This document shows, one piece after another, positions 54,302-62,986 of a stretch of 64,000 bases of DNA. Source of the stretch: Microtetraspora sp. NBRC 13810 (GTDB lineage: Bacteria > Actinomycetota > Actinomycetes > Streptosporangiales > Streptosporangiaceae); assembly GCF_030268685.1 (NCBI RefSeq), contig NZ_BSRQ01000009.1, positions 223,693 to 287,692 of the forward strand, in the 5' to 3' direction. Every line of letters starts with the position of its first letter. Position 1 is the stretch's first letter. The notes under the pieces are model-generated. The model was given only the letters and a program-made list of their open reading frames with translations, did no database searches and was not told the DNA's origin. The translations under genes were made by a program, and so were the position numbers.

Positions 54302-54358
54302 GTTGACGGCGTCAACATCGTGTTGACAGTGTCAACTAGGTACGTTGACGTTGTCAAC
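54302..54358. promoter_or_regulatory. three GTTGAC-N3-GTCAAC operator palindromes
   Basis: GTTGACGGCGTCAAC (54302-54316), GTTGACAGTGTCAAC (54322-54336) and GTTGACGTTGTCAAC (54344-54358), all the same 15-bp palindrome with a variable centre. Centres are 20 and 22 bp apart, so they lie on about the same helix face. They sit between the divergent TetR and molybdenum hydroxylase genes and are a likely TetR operator. Confidence 0.85.
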
Positions 54359-54382
54359 ACGCAATGCGGAAAGGTAGGGCAG

Positions 54383-54928
54383 GTGGCCGACGACACCAGA
54401 ACCAGGCTGATCGAGAGCGCGCTGGCGCTGCTGCGCGCCGGCGGCCTCGAAGCCGTGACGCTCCGCGCCGTCGGCGACGCGAGCGGCCTGTCCCGCTCCG
54501 CCGCCTACCGCCACTTCACCGACAAGACCGCGCTGCTCGCCGCGCTCGCCGGCCGGGTGGTCCTCGACCTGAGCGAGCAGGTCTCCGCCGCGGTCGGCTC
54601 GACCGACGACCTCCCCGGGCGGCTGCGCGCGTTCTACCAGGGCTACGTGGACTACGCGATGCGGCACCCGCAGGAGTACCGGCTGGTCTTCGCCTCGGAG
54701 TTCCTCGCCGGCAGCCATCCCGAGCTGGAGGTGGCCGTGGACGAGGTGATGGACCAGCTCGGCCTGCGGGTGGCGGGCCGGCCCGGCGCGGCCAAGGCCG
54801 ACCTGCTCGCCCTGCTGTGCACCGCCCACGGCCTGGCCGAACTGGCCACCGCCGGCCACCTCACGCACAAGGGGCTCGACGCCGCCGACGTCATCGACGC
54901 CATCGTGCGAAACCACCAGGGAAGGTAG
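54383..54928 (+). CDS. TetR-family regulator
   Basis: A 181-residue repressor. The N-terminal HTH reads GGLEAVTLRAVGDASGLSRS then AAYRHFTDKTALLAALAG, and a ligand domain follows. GTG 54383 is preceded by GGAAAGG 8 bases upstream. It likely binds the three upstream palindromes and controls the divergent molybdenum hydroxylase operon and itself. Confidence 0.88.
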   Translation: MADDTRTRLIESALALLRAGGLEAVTLRAVGDASGLSRSAAYRHFTDKTALLAALAGRVVLDLSEQVSAAVGSTDDLPGRLRAFYQGYVDYAMRHPQEYRLVFASEFLAGSHPELEVAVDEVMDQLGLRVAGRPGAAKADLLALLCTAHGLAELATAGHLTHKGLDAADVIDAIVRNHQGR

Positions 54929-54937
54929 GGGACGCCG

Positions 54938-55582
54938 ATGAGCGAGGACCACGGCCGGCTGCCCTGGTACGACCCGGCGGAGCTCGACCCCGCGCGCAGG
55001 GCGGTCTACGACGAGATCACCGGCGGCGCCCGGGCCGGCGGACCGCGCGCGTTCAGCCTGACGGATCCGGCGGGCCGGCTGGAGGGTCCGTTCAACGCGA
55101 TGCTCACCGCCCCGGAGGTGGGCCACGCCCTGCAACGCCTCGGCGCGGCCATCCGCTACGAGACCGCACTGCCCGCCAGGTGGCGTGAGATCGCCGTCCT
55201 CACGGTGGCCGCCGTCCGGCGCAGCGACTTCGAGTGGCACGCGCACGAGCGGGTGGGCAGGCAGGCCGGGCTCACCGAGGAGGAACTCGCCGCCCTGCGC
55301 GCCGGCGGCGGGTGCGAGTCCTTCGATCCGGCCGAGCGGATCGTGCGCGAGGCCGCCCACGCCCTGCTGACCGGGCGCACGCTGGACGACGACCTCTTCG
55401 CCCGTGCCCGCGACGCCCTCGGCCTGCCCCGCCTCTACGAACTCGTCGTCCTGGTCGGCTACTACGAGACGCTGGCCCTGTCCCTGGCCGCCTTCCGCAC
55501 CCCGCTGCCCGAGGGCGCCGACCCGATCTTCGAACAGCCCCAACGCGGAACGCCCCCGTTCCTCCACCGCGGCTTGGAGTAA
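54938..55582 (+). CDS. carboxymuconolactone decarboxylase family protein
   Basis: A 214-residue AhpD-fold protein. ALPARWREIAVLTVAAVRRS and FEWHAHERVGRQAGLTEEEL are typical of the CMD family. It lacks the CxxC of the AhpD peroxidase branch, so a gamma-CMD-like role in aromatic acid breakdown is more likely. It follows the TetR gene by 9 bases and is probably in its operon. Confidence 0.85.
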   Translation: MSEDHGRLPWYDPAELDPARRAVYDEITGGARAGGPRAFSLTDPAGRLEGPFNAMLTAPEVGHALQRLGAAIRYETALPARWREIAVLTVAAVRRSDFEWHAHERVGRQAGLTEEELAALRAGGGCESFDPAERIVREAAHALLTGRTLDDDLFARARDALGLPRLYELVVLVGYYETLALSLAAFRTPLPEGADPIFEQPQRGTPPFLHRGLE

Positions 55583-55988
55583 GGGGGGCGTGATCCGTTC
55601 ACGTGCTATGGAAACCCGCGGCCCTGCCGATGATGCAGAGGGGAAGTCCGGCCGACCGCGGGAGAGGGCCCCTACGATAACGGGATCTTCACCGGCCGGA
55701 CCGGGACATAGCTCACCCGTCGATAACGATCAGCCAACGGCAGGGTCACGACAGGTTTGACCTCCCCTGCCCCATGGGTACGGCCGACGCCTCCTTGACC
55801 GTGACACAGCGTCAGCGCCTGTACCTGAGCGCACCATGTTCACCATCGGGACGACCCGGGCCGAAGTGGTTAAAGCATGTCCCAAAATGCGGACACATGA
55901 CCATGATTCACACTGCGGTTACATTCGGGCAACAGCCTCGAAATCGGTCGTTGGGAGTGTCGGCGCGGCGACCAATGAAGGGACAGAC
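55583..55988. promoter_or_regulatory. glnII upstream region with possible GlnR site
   Basis: About 405 bases without a gene. At 55918-55933 GTTAC-N6-GCAAC fits one a-b half of a GlnR box (gTnAc-N6-GaAAc). Only one half-box is visible, so the assignment is weak. Confidence 0.35.
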
Positions 55989-56990
55989 GTGAGCTACAAG
56001 GCTGAGTACATCTGGATCGACGGCACCGAGCCCACGGCCCGCCTGCGTTCGAAGACCAAGATCCTCGCGGACGGCGCCGAACTGCCGATCTGGGGCTTCG
56101 ACGGTTCCAGCACGAACCAGGCCGCGGGCCACGCGTCTGACTGTGTGCTCAAGCCGGTCTTCACCTGTCCCGACCCGATCCGCGGCGGCGACAACGTGCT
56201 GGTCCTGTGTGAGGTGCTCCTCACCGACATGACCCCGCACCCCACCAACACCCGGGCCCTGCTCACGCCGATCGCCGAGCGCTTCGCCGACCAGGAGCCG
56301 ATCTTCGGCATCGAGCAGGAGTACACCTTCTTCAAGGACGGGCGCCCGTTCGGCTTCCCGGCCGGCGGCTTCCCCGCCCCGCAGGGCTTCTACTACTGCG
56401 GCGTCGGCGCCGACGAGGTCTTCGGGCGCGAGATCGTCGAGGCCCACCTCGACACGTGCCTCAAGGCCGGTCTGGCGATCTCCGGCATCAACGCCGAGGT
56501 CATGCCCGGCCAGTGGGAGTTCCAGGTCGGCCCGGTGGGCCCGGAGGCCGTCTCCGACCAGCTCTGGGTGGCCCGCTGGCTGCTCTACCGCGTCGCCGAG
56601 GACTTCGGCGTCTCCGCCACCCTCGACCCCAAGCCGGTCAAGGGCGACTGGAACGGCGCCGGCGCGCACACCAACTTCTCCACCAAGGCCATGCGCGAGG
56701 GCTACGACGCGATCATCGCCGCCTGCGAGGCCCTCAGCACCAAGGCCGCCGAGCACGTCAAGGGCTACGGCGCCGACATCGAGCACCGCCTGACCGGCCT
56801 GCACGAGACCGCCCCGTGGAGCGAGTACAGCTACGGCGTGTCCGACCGCGGCGCGTCGGTGCGCATCCCGTGGCAGGTCGAGGCGGACAAGAAGGGCTAC
56901 ATCGAGGACCGCCGGCCCAACGCCAACTGCGACCCGTACGTCGTCACCCGCCTGATCGTCGACACCTGCTGCTCCGCCCTGGCCGAGTAA
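55989..56990 (+). CDS. glnII: type II glutamine synthetase
   Basis: A 333-residue eukaryote-type glutamine synthetase, shorter than type I. GFDGSSTNQAAGHASDCVLKP, EQEYTFF, NGAGAHTNFSTKAMR and DRGASVRIPWQVE (first two quoted in part) are typical. It makes glutamine from glutamate, ammonia and ATP, and filamentous actinomycetes often carry it beside glnA. GTG 55989 follows AGGGA; the longer frame from 55836 is not conserved. Confidence 0.94.
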   Translation: MSYKAEYIWIDGTEPTARLRSKTKILADGAELPIWGFDGSSTNQAAGHASDCVLKPVFTCPDPIRGGDNVLVLCEVLLTDMTPHPTNTRALLTPIAERFADQEPIFGIEQEYTFFKDGRPFGFPAGGFPAPQGFYYCGVGADEVFGREIVEAHLDTCLKAGLAISGINAEVMPGQWEFQVGPVGPEAVSDQLWVARWLLYRVAEDFGVSATLDPKPVKGDWNGAGAHTNFSTKAMREGYDAIIAACEALSTKAAEHVKGYGADIEHRLTGLHETAPWSEYSYGVSDRGASVRIPWQVEADKKGYIEDRRPNANCDPYVVTRLIVDTCCSALAE

Positions 56991-57010
56991 CACCGATCCC
57001 GCGTATGGGG

Positions 57011-57047
57011 GAAGGCCGCCACTACGGACTTGCAAACGGCGGCCTTC
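57011..57047 (+). terminator. terminator after glnII
   Basis: A 10-bp stem (57011-57020 with 57038-57047) with a 17-base loop, 20 bases after the glnII stop. Confidence 0.65.
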
Positions 57048-57102
57048 TTCCATGCGCGCTTCTTTTACCCGCGCCTCTGCCGGGCGCGTCCGCGGGACTC
57101 AC

Positions 57103-57129
57103 AGCCGGCCAGGTCGAACCTGGCCGGCT
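57103..57129 (-). terminator. terminator of the minus-strand hypothetical gene
   Basis: A 12-bp perfect stem (57103-57114 with 57118-57129) with a 3-base loop, touching the stop codon of the minus-strand gene. Confidence 0.7.
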
Positions 57130-57388
57130 ACCAGGCGTCCAGCGGGGCCTCCTGGGAGGTCATGAGGTCGAACAGCACGGTGTTGTCGCGCATCCGCACC
57201 ACCTGGACCTGCCTGGCCAGCCCCGCGTCCCTGATCCGGCGCGCGGCCTCATAGGCGAACTCCGCGTAATGGTAGAAATCGCTGGTCGCGTAGTCAGGAG
57301 GCGGAAAGGTGCACCGCACCTCGTAACGGTCGCCGGGCCAGACGGCGTCGACGGGCTCCGGACCATTCCAGCGCGGCTTCCTCGCCAT
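57128..57388 (-). CDS. small hypothetical protein
   Basis: An 86-residue basic protein starting MARKPRWNGPEPVDAVWPGD, with DFYHYAEFAYEAARRIRDAG in the middle. ATG 57388 follows GGAGAGG. Not recognised. Confidence 0.6.
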   Translation of the reverse strand: MARKPRWNGPEPVDAVWPGDRYEVRCTFPPPDYATSDFYHYAEFAYEAARRIRDAGLARQVQVVRMRDNTVLFDLMTSQEAPLDAW

Positions 57389-57644
57389 GTGCGCCTCTCC
57401 TGTCATTCACGATCTCCAAGGACCAGTCACGGACGGCCGGGCGCGGCCGTGGCGACGGCTGGCAAGGTCCGATGACCGATCGTAATCGATGAGCAAGCAA
57501 TGGTTCCGGCTTTGCCACAGAGTAAGCGGATCGATCCTTCCGCCGGTCAGGAGGGGTCTTCGAATAACCCAAAAGATACGGGGCAGTCGTAGCGCAACCA
57601 CGCGGCATTCCGCACGACTGAGGAAGATCGAGGAGTGAGATCCG

Positions 57645-58187
57645 ATGGTAGCGCTCGGACTGCTTTTGATGGTCGCCGCGGTGGCGGCCGTGGTCGTGAT
57701 AGCGCTCGGCGCGACCGCGACCACGACCACCGCGGTGGACATCATGGATCGGACGTATCAGCTCAGCCAGCTTGAACTGCTGCTGCTCGGCGTGGCGATC
57801 GCCGCGGTCTTCGTGATCGGGCTCGCCATGATGAGCAGGGGCATGCGGCGCGGCCTGGTGCGGCGGCGCAAGGTACGGCGCAGCCGGCTGGCCGTCGAGG
57901 ACCGGGTCAGCAAGCTGGAGGACGAGAAGCGGGAGCTGGAGCGCAAGCTGGAGCGGGAGCGTCAGAGCGAGACGGCCCCGGCGACCCCCGCCGCTCCCGT
58001 CACCCAGCCGCCCCCGGCGACCCCGGCCGCCCCTGCCGCCCCTGCCGCTCCGGTCGCCCAGCACGACCCCACCGCGCCGTACCCCACCCAGCACGCGCGT
58101 CCCGTCCCCGAGATGCGCAGCCCGGCCGAGCCGTCCACCGGCGACCGCCTGGTCGCCGGCCCGCGGCACAGCGACCGCCGCCCCTGA
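57645..58187 (+). CDS. two-helix membrane protein with coiled coil
   Basis: A 180-residue protein with two membrane helices (about 3-23 and 42-62), then a charged coiled coil (about 85-105, KLEDEKRELERKLERERQ) and an Ala/Pro-rich tail with repeated PATPAAP units. The end is cytoplasmic or extracytoplasmic depending on topology. Function unknown. ATG 57645. Confidence 0.7.
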   Translation: MVALGLLLMVAAVAAVVVIALGATATTTTAVDIMDRTYQLSQLELLLLGVAIAAVFVIGLAMMSRGMRRGLVRRRKVRRSRLAVEDRVSKLEDEKRELERKLERERQSETAPATPAAPVTQPPPATPAAPAAPAAPVAQHDPTAPYPTQHARPVPEMRSPAEPSTGDRLVAGPRHSDRRP

Positions 58188-58301
58188 CTGCCACTGACTG
58201 CCACTGGGGCACTGGGGCACTGAGGCCACTGAAGGCCGTCGGCGGCCTGGCGACCGGTCCGCCGACCGGCCGCCGCCGCCCACCCGACACCGCGCCTGAC
58301 C

Positions 58302-58345
58302 GGCCGTCCCACTCGCCGTCCGCGACACCGGCGAGTGGGACGGCC
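58302..58345 (+). terminator. terminator after the two-helix membrane protein
   Basis: A 16-bp perfect stem (58302-58317 with 58330-58345) and 12-base loop. Confidence 0.75.
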
Positions 58346-58572
58346 TCTGTCATGGGGGAACGCCGCCCTCGGTGGGGTGAGCGGGAGGCCCGGCCCACGA
58401 GCGGGAGGCCCGAGCCAGGAGGGAGAGGGCCGGGCCAGGAGCGGGTTGCCTGGCTGAAAGAGCGTCTTGCCTGCCGGAAGAGTGGGTTGCACGGGGGAAG
58501 ATATGGCCACATCCTGGCGAAGTGACATTTGTGCCGGTAGCACAGCGCTGTATGCCGGGTCATAAGGGGATT

Positions 58573-59112
58573 TCACCGGTATGCCCGGACAGTACGGGGC
58601 CGGCAGCGACGGACGCATCGGGGACGGCGTCCGCAGGCGGGCAGGCCGGAAGAGGGGGCCTCGACGGGGTCGTGTGGGGACTCCGAGTAGGCGGGCGGTG
58701 CCGAGGTGGCGGAGGGCTGGGAGTCGGTGGCCGCCGCCCCGGCCTTGAAGCAGGCCCGCAATCGTGCTTGGAGCACGGTCGGCTCCGCCGGCGGCCGGGC
58801 GCGGGCGTAGGAGTCGGCCGAGGCGTGCGCCGGCTTCCCGTCGTGCTCGACGTGCTCGACGTGCGGCTGTGCACTGGCGGGCGCCGGAGGGTCGAGCCGC
58901 TCCCGGGGCGCGGGGTGCAGCCTCGGCAGGTCGCACACCCCCGCCCGTATGGCAAAGCCGTGCGCGGTCGGGGCCTCCCCCGGCCAGGCGCACACGTGTT
59001 CCCCCTCGAACGCGAGCTCGGGATGGGCGGGCAGCCGATGGCCGGGCGCCGTGAGGCGGTCCGCCTAGTGCTGCGCGGCGGCCCGGGCCGCCCCCTTGGC
59101 TCGATCCCGCAT
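58573..59112 (-). pseudogene. possible broken gene with in-frame stop
   Basis: A minus-strand frame starts MRDRAKGAARAAAQH at 59112, meets a TAG at 59067-59065, and continues open as ADRLTAPGHRLPAHPELAFE then GEHVCAWPGEAPTAHGFAIR to a stop near 58573. The middle looks protein-like; the tail is R/P-rich and may be out of frame. The rest of 58346-59211 shows no gene. Not recognised. Confidence 0.3.
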
Positions 59113-59211
59113 GGCCGTATTGTCCCACCGATATAAGGGTGTCCAAAAAGCACTACTTTGTTATGAAAAATTGCCATCTTCGTGTGTTGGGGCCAGATTG
59201 TGGAGGTTTCA

Positions 59212-60408
59212 ATGGACCGCCTGAAGGTCGAGGGGGATCTCGACGGCCCGGTGGCCCGGCCGGGGCGGGGGCCCAGCCGCCGCAGGAGCCTGCCCGGCAC
59301 CGCGGACTTCGCGGCCAGACTCAACCAGATCGCCTTCGGCGGCGACGGCTGGCGGTCCATCCTCGCCGCGATCTCGGAGGAGACCGGGGTCGCCGCGCGG
59401 CTGATCGGCGTACACGGAGGGGTGTTCTACGCCACCGACGGCGGTGACGCGACCATGAGCCCGGCCGAGGTGGCGCGGGTCTTCGCCGAACCGGAGCCGG
59501 TCAGCGTGACGCTGGGCGACGGCTGGCCGGCCAGGGCCATGGCCGTCTGGGCTGCGCAGCGCAGGGTCGGCCTGCTGCTGGTCGCCGAGCCGGCCGGCGA
59601 GCGGGTCCTCGCCGTGCTGAAGGCGTCCTCCACGGCCATCGCGATCGAGGCGGTACGGCGCGACGCCGCCGCCGCGGCCAGGGCGGAGACCGCGAGCCGG
59701 CTGATCGACGAGCTGCGCTACGGGGCGCTGCGAGGCACCGAGGAGCTGACCCGCACGGCCGCGCGGTTCGGGCTGCGGCTCACCGAGCAGCACGCCGCCG
59801 TGGTCTTCGCCTACGACGGGCCCAACCGCCGCACCTGGTCCACCGCGCTGTCCTGGCTGGAGATGCCGGTGCGCCAGGACGACAGCAAGGGCTGGACCGT
59901 GCTGGCCGGCGACCTGCCGAGAGAGGTCACCCGGATCCGGGTGCGGCTCCAGGGCATGGTGGGCGAGGGCACCGTGCTGGCCGCGACCGGGCCCGTCGTC
60001 AGCGATCCGCGGGAGACTGCCAGGTCCTTCAAGGACGCGGAGACCGTGCTCGGGCTGCTCCGCCGCAGGTCGGGGGAGACCGAGCTGCTGCACTCGGAGC
60101 TGGGGCTCGCGCAACTGCTGCTCGCCGTGCCGCCCGCGCACCTGCAGGCGTTCGTCGAGCAGCAGCTCGGGCCGATCCTGGACCGCCCCGAGCTGATCCT
60201 CACGCTGGACGCCTGGCTCGCGACCCGCGGCAGCCGGGCCAGCGTCGCCGAGCAACTGCACCTGCACCGCAACTCGGTGGGCTACCGGGTGGGACAGCTC
60301 CGCCAGCTCATCGGCGCCGACCCGCTGGACCCGGAGACGGCTCACCGGCTGCGCACCGCCCTCACCGCCCGCGAGCTCCTGGACGTCTTCGCCCAGGGCA
60401 ACGGCTGA
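59212..60408 (+). CDS. PucR-family regulator
   Basis: A 398-residue regulator. A central GGDEF-like/PucR region is followed by a C-terminal HTH (TRGSRASVAEQLHLHRNSVG then YRVGQLRQLIGADPLDPETA). Members control purine or amino-acid use. ATG 59212 has GGAGG at 59202-59206; the longer frame from 59182 is not supported. Confidence 0.85.
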   Translation: MDRLKVEGDLDGPVARPGRGPSRRRSLPGTADFAARLNQIAFGGDGWRSILAAISEETGVAARLIGVHGGVFYATDGGDATMSPAEVARVFAEPEPVSVTLGDGWPARAMAVWAAQRRVGLLLVAEPAGERVLAVLKASSTAIAIEAVRRDAAAAARAETASRLIDELRYGALRGTEELTRTAARFGLRLTEQHAAVVFAYDGPNRRTWSTALSWLEMPVRQDDSKGWTVLAGDLPREVTRIRVRLQGMVGEGTVLAATGPVVSDPRETARSFKDAETVLGLLRRRSGETELLHSELGLAQLLLAVPPAHLQAFVEQQLGPILDRPELILTLDAWLATRGSRASVAEQLHLHRNSVGYRVGQLRQLIGADPLDPETAHRLRTALTARELLDVFAQGNG

Positions 60409-60492
60409 CCCACCAGAACCGGTAACCCGTCTGACCAATTGAAACCCAAGCGAAACCCATTGTGGTCTCCGGTCTGCCAAACTTAAGATCAC

Positions 60493-60505
60493 TTGGTCAG
60501 ACCAA
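60493..60505. promoter_or_regulatory. FadR-type operator TTGGTC-A-GACCAA
   Basis: A perfect 13-base palindrome containing the TGGTnnnACCA core bound by FadR-subfamily GntR proteins. A related GTCTGACCAA half lies near 60428. It is upstream of the FadR-type gene. Confidence 0.65.
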
Positions 60506-60661
60506 CAGACCAGATCGAGGCCAGCCGATGGGGATCTCCCCTAACCACGCGGTGTGCCGCGTGCCCGCCACGGACATCCGCCGGCGCGTGCCGGCGCCCA
60601 GGGCGACCTGGGCATCCGGGGCGCCCGGGGTGGTCGCCGTTCCGTACGGCGGTCGCGAGGC

Positions 60662-61363
60662 GTGAACGGTCCGCGGTTCGGTCCCGTGTCACGGCGCACC
60701 GTGTCCGAGGAGATCAGGGACGCCCTGCTGGAGAGTATGGCGTCCGGCCTGCTCCCCCCGGGCACCCGGCTCCCCTCGGAGCGCGCGTTGTGCGAGGACT
60801 TCGGCGTGGCCCGCACGTCGGTACGGGAGGCCATGCGGAGCCTGCTGGCCCTGGGACGGATCCGGAAGATCGGCAACCGGTTCCACGTCATGGAGACGTT
60901 TCCCGAGGTCAGCGTGGACCCACGGGTCAACCAGGTGCGGGAGCTGTTCGAGTGCCGCCGGGTGATGGAGGTCGCGATCGCCCGCCTGGCGGCCGTTCGC
61001 GCCAGCTACGCCGAGCGGGCGGAGCTGCGCCGGCAGGCCGAGTCCTTCGGCGGGGACATGGCGGTGGAGGACTTCCGGCGGGCCGACCGGCACTTCCACC
61101 TGACGGTCGCGCGCTGCTGCGGCAATCCGATGCTCCAGGAGTTGTACGGCAAGGTGCTGGACGGCGTCCTGGCGGCGGAGGAGTTCGACGCGATCTTCGA
61201 CACCGGCGATCCGCCGGCCGTACGCGAGGTCATCGAGCAGTCCTGCGCGGCCCACCGGCGGATCGCGGAGGCGATCGTGGCCGGAGGCGCCGAGCGGGCG
61301 TCCAGAAGCGCCGAGGCGCACCTGGACGAGGTCGAACGTTCGATGATAGCCAGGATGGCCTGA
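60662..61363 (+). CDS. GntR-family regulator (FadR/FCD type)
   Basis: A 233-residue regulator. The winged helix (about 8-75, GTRLPSERALCEDFGVARTS then VREAMRSLLALG) is followed by an FCD helical domain (FECRRVMEVAIARLAAV, RRADRHFHLTVARCCGNPML). The start is GTG 60662, with only a short-spaced GAGG. It likely binds the palindrome at 60493-60505 and may control the BMP transporter downstream. Confidence 0.83.
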   Translation: MNGPRFGPVSRRTVSEEIRDALLESMASGLLPPGTRLPSERALCEDFGVARTSVREAMRSLLALGRIRKIGNRFHVMETFPEVSVDPRVNQVRELFECRRVMEVAIARLAAVRASYAERAELRRQAESFGGDMAVEDFRRADRHFHLTVARCCGNPMLQELYGKVLDGVLAAEEFDAIFDTGDPPAVREVIEQSCAAHRRIAEAIVAGGAERASRSAEAHLDEVERSMIARMA

Positions 61364-61933
61364 CTCGGTGTGGAAGGGTTCGTGACAGAGCGTGTCCGGC
61401 GTATCGACCAGGTCAATGACAAGATCTGTACAGAAGATGACCTTATGCTCACAGTTTGGGGGATTCGCGAAGGTATGACTGCTAAGCCGTACGATTGTCC
61501 CCCTGACACGAACATTTCGGCATGATCATAAAGGGTCACCTTGACATCCGCAGCAGCTTCGGCCTACGCCGTCTGTGCAGACCCGGCGCCGTTCACCGGT
61601 CCCCCGCGGGAACCCGGCGCGGCATCGGCCCTCCCAGGCCCGGGGACACCCGGACGCTCGGCGTCGCAGATCCGCGGCGCGACGATCACCGAGAGTGGCG
61701 GAAGCGGTTGCGGGTCTGCCGGACGAGTCCTCCGATACGCCGGTGATGAGCATCCGATATCGCATCGTGTTCCCCGTCGGGAACTGTCGAACCGCACCTC
61801 ACGCCACCGATCGGTGTGAGTGGTGGACACGGCGCTGCCGCGAACCCTGCGCCACTATGACCAGCTCATTCAGTGGGGGACTGAACCGAAGTCGCACGAG
61901 GACTGACCCCCCGAGTCCTTTGGAAGGCAAGCG
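61364..61933. other. intergenic region upstream of the BMP transporter
   Basis: About 570 bases. I see no convincing gene or strong repeat. The promoter of the transporter operon must lie here. Open frames present are R-rich and unsupported. Confidence 0.4.
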
Positions 61934-62986
61934 ATGAAAAATTCAGCACGGGCCACCCTTGCGCTCCTTGTCGCGCCGGCGTTGCTGCTCACCGCCTGCG
62001 GGGGCAACTCCGCGGACTCCGGATCATCCTCGGTAACCGCCAACAAGGGGCAGCCCGACGTCAACGGTGACGGCAAGGTCGTCATCGGCGTGCTGAGCAA
62101 CGGTGACACCCACGACAACGGTTACTTCCAGAGCTTCGTGGACGAGGCGAACACCATCGCCCGGTCCAACGGCTGGGAGATCCGTACCGTCGACAAGGTC
62201 GCGGTGGCGGACGGGGCCAACCAGGCCCGCAACCTCTGCCGCCAGCGCGTCGACCTGATCGCCATCGGCGCCCAGGAACTCCAGGACGCGCTGTCCGTCG
62301 CCCCCGAGCCGGTGTGCGCCGAGACCCAGTGGTACGTCAACGGCGGCGGTGGCGTGAAGCAGACCAAGTGGTTCAGCCAGTCGGTGGACAAGGTCAACCA
62401 GACCCTGTACACCGCCGGTTACGCCGCCGGCCTGCTCATGAAGGACCTCAACGCCACCAAGGCCGGCTACATCACCGGCCCCCGGGCGGACTTCTCCCTC
62501 CAGGCCGCCAAGGCGTTCACCAAGGGCATCCAGGCCGTCGTGCCGAAGGCCGAGGTGCTCACCCAGTACACCGGTGACTTCGAGGACTCCGCGAAGGCCA
62601 AGGAGGCCTTCGACGTGATGAAGGCCCAGGACATCAAGCTGGTCTACCCCTACCTGGGCGGCGCCACCGACGCGGTCACCACCGAGGCGAACAAGGCGGG
62701 CGTCCCCGCCCTCACCCCGGGCACCGACCGCTGCCAGGACACCACCATCAAGTACGACGTCTCGGTCGTCTTCAACCCGGGCGCGTTCTTCGCGGCGGCG
62801 CTGCAGGACTTCCAGAAGGGTCAGCTGAAGATGGGCGTGACCAGGGAATGGATCATCGGTAAGGACCCCGTGCCGCTGATCAAGATCTGCAAGCCCAAGG
62901 GCGACCAGCAGGAGCAGATCAACAAGCTCATGGCGGACATCGGTTCCGGGAAGTTCAATGTCGACGCGGCCGTCGACGGACAGTAA
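61934..62986 (+). CDS. BMP-family ABC transporter substrate-binding lipoprotein
   Basis: A 350-residue lipoprotein. The lipobox LLTAC places the lipidated Cys at about residue 21. VVIGVLSNGDTHDNGYFQSF and YAAGLLMKDLNATKAGYITG match the BMP/PnrA-like family, which binds purine nucleosides in several bacteria. GGAAGG precedes ATG 61934. Its end overlaps the ATPase gene by 29 bases. Confidence 0.9.
   Translation: MKNSARATLALLVAPALLLTACGGNSADSGSSSVTANKGQPDVNGDGKVVIGVLSNGDTHDNGYFQSFVDEANTIARSNGWEIRTVDKVAVADGANQARNLCRQRVDLIAIGAQELQDALSVAPEPVCAETQWYVNGGGGVKQTKWFSQSVDKVNQTLYTAGYAAGLLMKDLNATKAGYITGPRADFSLQAAKAFTKGIQAVVPKAEVLTQYTGDFEDSAKAKEAFDVMKAQDIKLVYPYLGGATDAVTTEANKAGVPALTPGTDRCQDTTIKYDVSVVFNPGAFFAAALQDFQKGQLKMGVTREWIIGKDPVPLIKICKPKGDQQEQINKLMADIGSGKFNVDAAVDGQ

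Noticed and set aside
55860..55960. Full GlnR box upstream of glnII
   Set aside because: Only one a-b half is seen; the second half expected at 6-bp spacing is not there.
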